The notes under the pieces are model-generated. The model was not told the DNA's origin. It was given only the letters and a program-made list of their open reading frames with translations, and did not search any database. Positions 24,303 through 32,247 of a stretch of 52,912 nucleotides of DNA are shown here, piece after piece. The DNA is from CAYRFF01 sp964436125. GTDB taxonomy: Bacteria; Bacteroidota; Bacteroidia; Chitinophagales; Saprospiraceae. Within the stretch, counting starts at the first letter, position 1, and the number at the start of each line of letters is the position of its first letter. The DNA lies in contig CAYTBT010000021.1 in NCBI GenBank assembly GCA_964436125.1, positions 1 to 52,912 of the forward strand, given 5' to 3'. The translations under genes were made by a program, and so were the position numbers.

Positions 24303-26817
24303 TATAGCATCATTATTTCTGGTATTGGCACTGATTGCCTGCGGAAGCATAGAAATCAATGCTCAAGAACTTCCTACCGCAACGATAGAAGGTCAGGTTA
24401 CGGACGTGGCTACGGGAAATGTGCTCGCCTATGTCGCCGTGCATAGTGATGTGAACAAGCAGACTGTTGAGACGGATAGCAAAGGCCTGTACCGCATTAT
24501 TGTCCCTGTAAAAACAGACTTGACGATTGTTTTCTCCCGCCTTGGCTACCAAGAAGTTAAAATTCCTGTAGAAGCCTTGAAAGCAGGCGCAATGAAGCGC
24601 ATAGACGTCGAACTTGCGCCGGTAGGATCAGAACTTGAGGTTGTCGTGGTGAAAAAGGATGCGATGGAACGCGGAATGATTGTTGAAAGGGCGGAGTCGA
24701 TGAAATATCTGCCTGCAATCAGTGGAAATATTGAAAGTGCACTTCCGTATATTGCATTGGGTGCTTCATCCGGTACCGGCGGAGAATTGAGCTCGCAATA
24801 TAATGTACGCGGTGGAAATTACGATGAGAATCTCGTCTATCTCAATGGTTTTAAGATTTACAGACCACAACTTGTGCGTCAGGGACAGCAAGAAGGCCTT
24901 TCCTTGCCCAATCCCGATTTAATCAGCACCTTGAGCTTCTCTTCGGGAGGATTTGAGGCGCGTTATGGGGATAAATTATCCTCTGTGCTTGATATTCATT
25001 ACAAGAGGCCGGATAGCTTAAAGGCTTCAGCAGATGCGAGCCTGCTCGGCGGATCGGTGCATGTAGAAGGTAGTATAGATAAGAAACAGGAGAACCAAGA
25101 TTTTCAATATTTGATAGGAGCGCGCTATAAAACGACTACTTATCTACTGAATTCTCTGGATATTAAAGGTGAATATCTGCCGACTTTTATCGATATACAG
25201 AGCTTTTTACGTTATGATTTAAACGAGAATTGGGAGGTAGATCTCCTGCTTAATTACAACAAGAGCAGCTATCAATTTGAGCCGGTGAGTCAGGCCACTT
25301 CATTTGGGATGATAAACTATAACTTAAAGTTGACAACGGCATTTGACGGTCGGGAAGCAGATGATTTTACGACGCGACTTGCGGGACTGTCATTTACTTA
25401 TGTGCCGGATAAATCCAAGAACTATTTTCTGCGCTTTTACTCCTCTTATCAAGATAGCCATGAAAAAGTTGCCTACGATATCATAGGCGCATATCGACTG
25501 AGTCAGATTGAGATGGATCTGGAGAACAATGTCGAGAAAGAAGTGGGAGTACTCGGGAATGGCGTTCAACATAGATATGCGCGTAATTTTCTCAACTTTG
25601 CAATTATACGCAGTGGGCATAAAGGCGGTTATGAGCTTGAGACATGCAGTAATTCATCCCATTTTATTCAGTGGGGAGTTGCTGCGGAATACCAGACATT
25701 TGTCGGAAGGTTAAATGAGTGGGAGCGCATTGATTCAGCCCTCTATTCTCTTCCTTATGACGAGGAACATCTTTACCTCAACAAAGTATATAAATCGACA
25801 AATTCTCCCCAGGCGACAATCCTGACTTCCTATATTCAAGATACATGGTCTCAGCTTACGCAAATGCTGGACGTGAATCTTACCGCAGGTATCCGGGCAA
25901 ATTACAGGACCTTAAACGATGAACTTCTCTTGAGTCCACGCGCACAAGTTATTCTGAAGCCCGTATTATGGGAGAGAGACATGACTTTTAAGTTCAGCAC
26001 AGGTTTATATGCACAACAACCTTTCTATCGCGAGATGCAGAGGCCGGACGGAAGTTTAAACACGGCATTGGAAGCACAGAAGTCGGCTCATGTCGTACTG
26101 GGGTGGACCTATGACTTCCGTATGGGAGACGCTTTTCCACGGCAATTCAGGCTTATCGCCGAGGCTTACTACAAGAAGTTGTGGGACCTTGTTTCCTACG
26201 ATATAGATAATGTCCGGATCCGGTATAGTGGAAAAAATGATGCAGTAGGGCATGTTATGGGGCTCGATCTACGACTCAATGGCGAATTTGTGCCAGGTGC
26301 AGAGAGCTGGATTAACCTTTCTTTTCTCCGTGCACGCGAGAGACTGCTCGGTGTACAGCATAAAGTACGGGAAATAGGTTCAACGGAAGGGACCAATGTA
26401 AAGAACGTCCCTCGTCCCACGGACCAGTTGTTTAATCTTTCTATGTTTTTTCAGGACTATATGCCGGGAAATGAAAATCTCCGCGCTCACGTCCAGTTTA
26501 CAATTGCAACCGGCCTTCCTTATGGTCTCCGTGGCTCCAATCGCGTTTATCGCAATACATACAGGTATGATTTATATCACCGTATGGATGTTGGCTTTTC
26601 TTATCTTCTTTGGGATGAAGATATGTTGAAAGAAAAGCCGATGCATCCATTGAGATTTATGCGTAGAGTATGGATAGGTCTTGAAGTGTACAATCTTATG
26701 GATAAAGAAAACGAGGTTTCCAATACCTGGATAAAAACCGTTTTCAAGCGCTATTATCGCGTTCCTAATTACCTCACGTCAAGGCGCTTCAATGTCAGGC
26801 TTATGGTGGAATTCTAG
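24274..26817 (+). CDS. TonB-dependent outer-membrane receptor
   Basis: 847 residues if it starts at TTG 24274, the only start-like codon that gives a normal signal peptide (basic start, hydrophobic core, end near INA-Q); no ATG fits. Earlier in-frame ATGs would translate far into rpe. After the signal come a carboxypeptidase-regulatory-like domain (about 27-110, ATIEGQVTDVATGNVLAYV), a plug (about 125-235, YNVRGGNYDENLVYLNGFKI) and a beta-barrel ending in FNVRLMVEF with a terminal Phe. It is shorter than SusC and has no SusD partner nearby. The substrate is unknown. The overlap with rpe suggests coupling. Confidence 0.88.
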   Translation: MRKIKAISFNIASLFLVLALIACGSIEINAQELPTATIEGQVTDVATGNVLAYVAVHSDVNKQTVETDSKGLYRIIVPVKTDLTIVFSRLGYQEVKIPVEALKAGAMKRIDVELAPVGSELEVVVVKKDAMERGMIVERAESMKYLPAISGNIESALPYIALGASSGTGGELSSQYNVRGGNYDENLVYLNGFKIYRPQLVRQGQQEGLSLPNPDLISTLSFSSGGFEARYGDKLSSVLDIHYKRPDSLKASADASLLGGSVHVEGSIDKKQENQDFQYLIGARYKTTTYLLNSLDIKGEYLPTFIDIQSFLRYDLNENWEVDLLLNYNKSSYQFEPVSQATSFGMINYNLKLTTAFDGREADDFTTRLAGLSFTYVPDKSKNYFLRFYSSYQDSHEKVAYDIIGAYRLSQIEMDLENNVEKEVGVLGNGVQHRYARNFLNFAIIRSGHKGGYELETCSNSSHFIQWGVAAEYQTFVGRLNEWERIDSALYSLPYDEEHLYLNKVYKSTNSPQATILTSYIQDTWSQLTQMLDVNLTAGIRANYRTLNDELLLSPRAQVILKPVLWERDMTFKFSTGLYAQQPFYREMQRPDGSLNTALEAQKSAHVVLGWTYDFRMGDAFPRQFRLIAEAYYKKLWDLVSYDIDNVRIRYSGKNDAVGHVMGLDLRLNGEFVPGAESWINLSFLRARERLLGVQHKVREIGSTEGTNVKNVPRPTDQLFNLSMFFQDYMPGNENLRAHVQFTIATGLPYGLRGSNRVYRNTYRYDLYHRMDVGFSYLLWDEDMLKEKPMHPLRFMRRVWIGLEVYNLMDKENEVSNTWIKTVFKRYYRVPNYLTSRRFNVRLMVEF
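25853..25864 (+). repeat. AGCTTnCGCAAA word (A variant) in receptor gene
   Basis: AGCTTACGCAAA followed by TG, codons CAG CTT ACG CAA ATG (Q-L-T-Q-M). Confidence 0.8.
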
Positions 26818-26884
26818 TTGTGGCGGTAAGCTATGCCGTCAATCTAGATTGTAAATCCCATCTATCGGTTGATACGCACTTGCT

Positions 26885-27916
26885 TTACGGAGTAATTACC
26901 GTGCGCACGCCGGTATTATCATGTTTATCCATCCTGTCGAGCACTGCGTTGATGCTATCGGCATCGAGAGGAATAGTTTCAGAGACAATTGATGAAGTAT
27001 CGAGCATTTTCTTCTGAGCAAAGTCAATCAAATGCGGTAATTCGCTGAGCCGATGATCATTGGATCCTATGAGCTCGACTTCATTTCCTATGATCTCAGA
27101 ATAAGTTCTTACTGAAAGGTCATCGGCCGAAAGGCCTACGAGGACAACGCGTCCCATCGGACCGACAGACTGGAGCGCTTGTTTCTGTGTCAGCGGAAGC
27201 CCGATTAACTCAATTGCTACATCGACTCCATGGCGTCCCGCAAGACTTTTTATTTTTTCTACCGCATCGACTTCGGCTGCATTAATGGGAATTGCACCTT
27301 GTGCAGAAGCGAGATTGAGCTTGGATTTATTGATGTCCACAGCATAAACCTCCGGAGCGCCAAATGTAGATGCGAGTTGAATCGCAGACTGCCCTAGACC
27401 GCCGACTCCGTAAATGGCAACTCTATCGCCGGGCTTTATCCTCGCCTTCAATAAAGCGTGATATGCCGTAGCTGATGCACACATAAGCGTCGCCCCTTCT
27501 TCAAATGGAATTTCCTCCGGCAGTCGTATGGCATTCCGCGCCGGAACCGCTATGTATTCTGCATATCCACCATCTGTGTGATGCCCTATCATCTTCCCGT
27601 GAGGACAGAATTGTTCATTTCCGGTAGAGCAATAATAGCAATCACCGCAGCTTATGAGGTAGTGGAGGCTTACGCGATCTCCGGGCTTTACGTGACTCAC
27701 TTCTGAACCGATATCAACAATAATCCCCGATACTTCATGACCGAATGTCAATGGGATATGACTCACCGGTGATACGCCTGCTCGATAGTGGGCATCAGAA
27801 TGACATATTCCGGCTGCTTTTACTTGTACGAGGATATCGCCGCTCTGGATGTCGGGGATCGGTATTTCTTGCATTTCAAGTGGCCTATTTATGCCGACAA
27901 ATCGCACTGCTTTCAT
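26885..27916 (-). CDS. Zinc-dependent alcohol dehydrogenase (MDR family)
   Basis: 343 residues. Medium-chain dehydrogenase with catalytic zinc ligands in AAGICHSDAHYRAG (Cys37) and FGHEVSG (His and Glu), and the structural zinc loop CGDCYYCSTGNEQFC with all four cysteines. The Rossmann motif GVGGLGQSAIQLA is followed by VYAVDINKSKL, whose acidic residue favours NAD over NADP. The physiological alcohol or aldehyde is unknown. The two zinc sites and length are normal. It lies alone, convergent with the TonB receptor. Confidence 0.9.
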   Translation of the reverse strand: MKAVRFVGINRPLEMQEIPIPDIQSGDILVQVKAAGICHSDAHYRAGVSPVSHIPLTFGHEVSGIIVDIGSEVSHVKPGDRVSLHYLISCGDCYYCSTGNEQFCPHGKMIGHHTDGGYAEYIAVPARNAIRLPEEIPFEEGATLMCASATAYHALLKARIKPGDRVAIYGVGGLGQSAIQLASTFGAPEVYAVDINKSKLNLASAQGAIPINAAEVDAVEKIKSLAGRHGVDVAIELIGLPLTQKQALQSVGPMGRVVLVGLSADDLSVRTYSEIIGNEVELIGSNDHRLSELPHLIDFAQKKMLDTSSIVSETIPLDADSINAVLDRMDKHDNTGVRTVITP

Positions 27917-28212
27917 GATGCTTTATTTTTAATCGATTTCACTGTGTAAACTTTATCTTTCTCCGCTATTTTAAGCCAATTCTGATAAACAATAAGTGAA
28001 ATCGCAATGAATTATTATGATACGGGTATTACTGCTCTGCCTTTTTTTATGGAATAGGAAAACAGCTTAAAACGTTCAATGAAAGCAGCCCAATGTATTT
28101 GGTTCCCGGAATTTTATGGTACACCTACTGACGGCGTTTAAAGGTCCGGATAAGGCGAGGGATAAAGAATTTTAGTAATTTTTCTTAATTTCAACTTCTG
28201 AAAAAGGAAACT

Positions 28213-29709
28213 ATGCAGATTTATGAAGCAATATCGATATGGGCTTACCTCTTGCTTATGCTGGCAATAGGTGTTTATTCCTATCGGAAGTCCACGAGCA
28301 ATTCAGAAGAATTTCTCATCGGTGGCCGAAAATTGGGAGCTGCTGTGACAGCTTTGTCAGCCGGTGCTGCTGATATGAGTGGCTGGTTGTTGATGGGATT
28401 GCCCGGTGCGATGTATTTTATCGGATTGTCGAGCGCCTGGATTGCAATCGGCCTGACGATAGGTGCATATCTCAATTATGTCGTGATTGCGCCTCGGCTC
28501 CGTGTATATACGGAGGTAGCACAGAATGCAATAACGCTTCCGGTTTTCTTTGAGAATAGGTACAAGAACAAGAATCATCTCTTAAAAATAAGTTCATCTA
28601 TTTTTATCCTTATCTTTTTTACATTGTACACATCAGCCGGAATGGTGGCAGGAGGAAAGCTTTTTGAGTCGGCATTTGGGATGAGTTATTCATCGGGCTT
28701 ATGGATAACGAGTCTGGTTGTGGTGCTCTATACATTCCTTGGTGGTTTTTTGGCGGTAAGTTTGACGGATTTTGTTCAAGGTACGATTATGGTATTGGCT
28801 TTAATTATCGTGCCTATAGTTGCGATTTACCAGATCGGTGGTACTGAAGAGACATTGAATTTAATTCAACAGAAGGGTGCGGATTATCTCAATCTGTTTC
28901 AAGGTACGACGGCTGTCAGTATAATATCCTTGCTTGCATGGGGCTTAGGGTATTTTGGCCAGCCACATATTCTCGTGCGATTTATGGCAATCGATAAACC
29001 AGCCGATCTCCTTAAAGCGAAGCGCATCGGCATAAGTTGGATGGTGCTGACGGTCTGTGGAGCGCTCTGCATAGGCTTGATCGGAATAGCATATCTCATG
29101 AAATTTGATACGGAGACAATGGCGATATTTGATCAATCGCGGATTGAAGCAGAGACGATTTTTATCTACTTTGCACGGGTGTTGTTTCATCCATTGATCG
29201 GTGGATTCCTTTTGTCTGCAATTCTCGCTGCGGTCATGAGCACTATTTCATCGCAGCTTCTCGTTACGTCTAGTTCATTGACCGAGGATATTTACAAGGC
29301 TTTTATACGACCACAAGCTTCCGCAAAAGAACTCCTAATCAATAGTCGCTTGTCGGTTCTCTTTGTAGCCGCAATAGCATTCCTCCTGGCTCTTCATCCG
29401 CAGGATAATATCTTAAATCTCGTGGGGAATGCTTGGGCAGGATTCGGGTCGGCATTTGGTCCTTTGATTATGCTTGCTTTATTGAATAAGAAATCGAGCT
29501 GGCAAGGAGCGCTTGCCGGGATGATCGTAGGTGGCTTAACGGTATTGCTATGGGTTTATCTCGATCACCCATTGAAGGATTGGTATGAAATGATACCGGG
29601 CTTCAGCCTTTCCCTTATCACCAATCTCCTCGTCTCAAAGTTTACCTATCAGCCTAATTCTGAGATTGATGCAGAATATGAGAAAGTGGAGAGTATATTG
29701 CGGAAATAA
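28213..29709 (+). CDS. putP: Sodium/proline symporter
   Basis: 498 residues with about 13 helices of the sodium:solute symporter family. Diagnostic blocks are SEEFLIGGRKLG, ALSAGAADMSGWLLMGLPGA, AYLNYVVIAPRLRVYTE, and LAWGLGYFGQPHILVRFMAI with the conserved GQPHI, then AVMSTISSQLLVTSSSLTEDIY, which carries the Na2-site serines. This pattern is typical of PutP. It takes up proline with sodium. No proline dehydrogenase is next to it. An AGCTTCCGCAAA word sits at 29316. Confidence 0.92.
   Translation: MQIYEAISIWAYLLLMLAIGVYSYRKSTSNSEEFLIGGRKLGAAVTALSAGAADMSGWLLMGLPGAMYFIGLSSAWIAIGLTIGAYLNYVVIAPRLRVYTEVAQNAITLPVFFENRYKNKNHLLKISSSIFILIFFTLYTSAGMVAGGKLFESAFGMSYSSGLWITSLVVVLYTFLGGFLAVSLTDFVQGTIMVLALIIVPIVAIYQIGGTEETLNLIQQKGADYLNLFQGTTAVSIISLLAWGLGYFGQPHILVRFMAIDKPADLLKAKRIGISWMVLTVCGALCIGLIGIAYLMKFDTETMAIFDQSRIEAETIFIYFARVLFHPLIGGFLLSAILAAVMSTISSQLLVTSSSLTEDIYKAFIRPQASAKELLINSRLSVLFVAAIAFLLALHPQDNILNLVGNAWAGFGSAFGPLIMLALLNKKSSWQGALAGMIVGGLTVLLWVYLDHPLKDWYEMIPGFSLSLITNLLVSKFTYQPNSEIDAEYEKVESILRK
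29316..29327 (+). repeat. AGCTTnCGCAAA word (C variant) in putP
   Basis: AGCTTCCGCAAA followed by A; codons CAA GCT TCC GCA AAA in a cytoplasmic loop after the conserved LTEDIY block. Confidence 0.85.
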
Positions 29710-29879
29710 AGTGAATAGGATGAATTTCATGGAAATCGAGTGGATAATTTTATTTAATACCCAAATCATACAATAGAAATTGAAGATAAGCACAGAAGCC
29801 TGTGAATACAAGCACTTGCTCGAATTTGGTTCTCACCATGACCGACTGAAGTCTCGTCAAGGTGAAGCCGAGGCGAGAC

Positions 29880-29902
29880 CAATGGTCGTAAATCGACCAT
29901 TG
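29880..29902. repeat. Perfect 9-bp inverted repeat
   Basis: CAATGGTCG, TAAAT, CGACCATTG. No T-tract on either side, so it is not a standard terminator; it is probably part of a REP-like intergenic element. Confidence 0.6.
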
Positions 29903-30078
29903 AGGAGGGAACCGAAGGCTCCTGCCTGAGGATTTTACCTTACTACGATTCCGAGCCAAATTCTTGCGCGAGCCCTTGTCTTCTTTGGCTTTTGTACTTC
30001 CTTTTGCATTTCTATTGCATGTTTTGGGTAATAACGGCAAAATGAGGAATCACTAGGTCAAAGGTGCCGAGAGAGACA

Positions 30079-30090
30079 TTTGCGGAAGCT
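30079..30090 (-). repeat. AGCTTnCGCAAA word (C variant), intergenic, extended
   Basis: The plus strand reads GACATTTGCGGAAGCTA over 30075-30091, 17 bases identical to the copies at 22191 and 44505. Confidence 0.9.
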
Positions 30091-30168
30091 AAATATAACA
30101 GAATGATGATAAACAAGTCTTTTTCCCCACCGTTTTACAGATATTAATACAAGTCAAATAAATATATT

Positions 30169-30603
30169 ATGAAAAGGATGAATATGTCGGAGGTCGCTCC
30201 TAAAGCGTATAGGGCAATGTATGCGGTGGAGAAATACGTACAGGAAAGTGGCCTGGAGAAATCACTATACGAGCTAGTGAAAATGCGGGCATCGCAGTTG
30301 AACGGCTGTGCTTATTGCCTTAATATGCATAGTCGAGATGCGATGAAGGAGGGCGAGACGGCGCAGAGGCTTTTCCTCTTGGATGCGTGGAGAGAGACGG
30401 AATTATATTCCGATAGAGAACGAGCGGCGCTTGCTTTTACAGAAGCCTTGACTCTGGTTGCGGATAATCATGTGCCGGACGATGTGTACAGGGCAGCTGC
30501 GGAAGAATTCAGTGAGGAAGAGCTCAGTGCGCTGATTATGGGGATTGTGGCTATAAATGGCTGGAATCGCATGTCCATTGCAACGGAAGCACCGCTGGAT
30601 TAA
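30169..30603 (+). CDS. AhpD-like/carboxymuconolactone decarboxylase-family protein
   Basis: 144 residues. The core CMD motif is LNGCAYCLNMHSRDA, with Cys47, Cys50 and His54, the C-x2-C-x3-H redox site of AhpD-type alkylhydroperoxidases. YELVKMRASQ precedes it and DREALAFTEALT-like helix text follows (RAALAFTEALTLV). Such proteins reduce peroxides or act as thiol redox partners; the true donor is unknown. The length is normal. It is followed 94 bases downstream by a hemerythrin-domain gene, so oxidative or nitrosative defence is a plausible shared theme. It has no signal peptide. Confidence 0.87.
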   Translation: MKRMNMSEVAPKAYRAMYAVEKYVQESGLEKSLYELVKMRASQLNGCAYCLNMHSRDAMKEGETAQRLFLLDAWRETELYSDRERAALAFTEALTLVADNHVPDDVYRAAAEEFSEEELSALIMGIVAINGWNRMSIATEAPLD

Positions 30604-30697
30604 GTCCTGAGATGGTAAATTCTTTACCGTCGTGTTGTAAGCAACTTGTGTGAATGTGTCTTATTTCTTTTCTTTGGAGGAAGTAAATAGGAATTTT

Positions 30698-31213
30698 ATG
30701 AATAAAGCAATATATCAGTTTTTTACACAAGATCATCGACGCATTGAGGCATTGCTTGCTGAAGCAACTAAGGATATACACAATATCGATCTTGAGCTCT
30801 ATCACCAGTTTCGCACCGGTTTGTTGAAACATATTAAGATGGAAGAGCGAGTGTTGTTTCCGGCTGCCCAGAAGGCCAATAAGGATACTCCGCTTCCTCT
30901 TGCATTGAAACTCAGACGCGATCACGGTGCATTGACATCATTGATGGTAGTTCCGCCGAGCCCGGAGCTCGTGAAAGTCATTAATTACGTGATGGAAAAA
31001 CACGATATTCTCGAGGAAGAAGAAGGCGGGATGTACGAAGCTTGTGAAAAGCTTACTGCGTCTGACACAGATGAAATATTGAGTAAGCTTAGACAGCTTA
31101 AGGAGGTGCCGGTACATCCACATAATAAAGCAGATTACGCCTTGAAAGCAGCCAAGCGAGCCCTGGACCGAGCCGGTTACGATTATGATGAGATTGTCGC
31201 TATGGAGGACTAG
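30698..31213 (+). CDS. Hemerythrin HHE domain protein
   Basis: 171 residues from ATG 30698; a GTG at 30650 would add a non-conserved 16 residues. The four-helix hemerythrin fold shows the di-iron ligand pattern: QDHRRIEALL (His13), a second helix with LLKHIKMEERVLFPAA (His and Glu), RRDHGALTSLM, and VMEKHDILEEEEGGMYEACE. It binds O2 or NO, or protects against oxidants; cytoplasmic. It has no DUF542 cap, unlike the RIC protein at 48634. It may be cotranscribed with the AhpD-like gene. Confidence 0.87.
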   Translation: MNKAIYQFFTQDHRRIEALLAEATKDIHNIDLELYHQFRTGLLKHIKMEERVLFPAAQKANKDTPLPLALKLRRDHGALTSLMVVPPSPELVKVINYVMEKHDILEEEEGGMYEACEKLTASDTDEILSKLRQLKEVPVHPHNKADYALKAAKRALDRAGYDYDEIVAMED

Positions 31214-31617
31214 ATAAGTAGGATTGATTTGTGGTTGCCATGAGGACCAGGAGTGAAAAGGAGCAGTATTATAATGAAATTTAACTCATTGTAGGCAAGG
31301 CAATTGGGTAGAGGCATCCGTGCAGAGATAAACTTGTCTTTAATAATGTGTGGGAGACGGACTGCTCAATATAAGCTTCTGAACAAGCTGTGCCCTGAGT
31401 TCAGTCTCTTAGAAACCTTGGGGAAATTTCCGGACGACTTCACATCTAGTAAAGTCAATTATGACAGAGTTTAATTTATTCCGATTATTTCCAGGATTAA
31501 TAGGATAAGGAGTATCAATAGTGAGTCTCGGGAGAAAATTTTATGCCATTATAAAACAATAGAAGTATAGCACAAGTTTCAAGTGCATTATAAGTCAGAT
31601 GTTTAAATTTTACGCCT
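31214..31617. other. Intergenic region, nothing recognised
   Basis: I see no gene, promoter consensus, tandem repeat or strong palindrome here. Confidence 0.5.
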
Positions 31618-32103
31618 ATGGAATCTCAAGCAGAAAAAGCACGGATATCTTTCCAATTTATCAGCGAGCCACAAGATGTGAATTTCGGTGGAAATGTACA
31701 CGGTGGAGTAGTGATGAAATGGATTGATCAGGCCGCCTATGCTTGTGCTAGCAAATGGGCTGAAACCTATTGTGTAACGGTTTATGTCGGTGGCATACGA
31801 TTTTATAAACCGATAAAGATAGGAGCATTGGTGCGCGTGGAATCCCGGATTATTTATACCGGAACGACGAGTATGCATATCGCTGTGGATGTTTTCTGCA
31901 AGGATGTTACCGAGGGCGATTATGTAAAGACGACGCACTGCGTAATTGTATTCGTTGCGCTGGATGACCAAGGCAAGCCGACCCCCGTGCCACATTGGGA
32001 GCCCAATTCTGAAGAGGAAAGGAAATTGGAGTCTTATGCACAACATCTGATGGAGCTGCGGAAGGATATCAATGAGGAGATGAAGCCATTTATCGGTGAT
32101 TGA
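31618..32103 (+). CDS. Acyl-CoA thioesterase (hotdog fold)
   Basis: 161 residues of the YciA/BACH-type hotdog thioesterase family. NFGGNVHGGVVMKWIDQAAYACAS contains the conserved Asn, the HGG turn and the Asp of the active site (EDxN/GNVHGG-x4-WxD pattern), followed by VTVYVGGIRFYKPIKIGALVRVE. It hydrolyses acyl-CoA; chain preference is unknown. It has an acidic, charged C-terminal helix. It stands alone with long gaps on both sides. Confidence 0.9.
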   Translation: MESQAEKARISFQFISEPQDVNFGGNVHGGVVMKWIDQAAYACASKWAETYCVTVYVGGIRFYKPIKIGALVRVESRIIYTGTTSMHIAVDVFCKDVTEGDYVKTTHCVIVFVALDDQGKPTPVPHWEPNSEEERKLESYAQHLMELRKDINEEMKPFIGD

Positions 32104-32247
32104 TGTATTATTTTCCTAGCTTTAGTCCCTATTCTGTCCTGTAATCATGGATAGTTTCCTTTTACCTGCAGAGCGCATTTTTAGATAGAATATTTTACAA
32201 TTGGGATTGGAATTGTATCTTAAGGGCTTCATAAACCTATTTAATCC

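Larger units (their letters stand above)
29710..30168. other. Intergenic region with palindromes and a word copy
   Basis: No gene supported. CAATGGTCG (29880-29888) and CGACCATTG (29894-29902) form a perfect 9-bp inverted repeat with loop TAAAT. Just before it, GTCTCG and CGAGAC are also inverted around a 17-base spacer and resemble the GTCTC-GAGAC element at 551-565. The word copy lies at 30079. Confidence 0.5.

Noticed and set aside
29750..30040. Minus-strand reading frame of 96 codons after putP
   Set aside because: It lies over palindromic intergenic DNA, has a basic, low-complexity composition, no recognisable domain and no start context.
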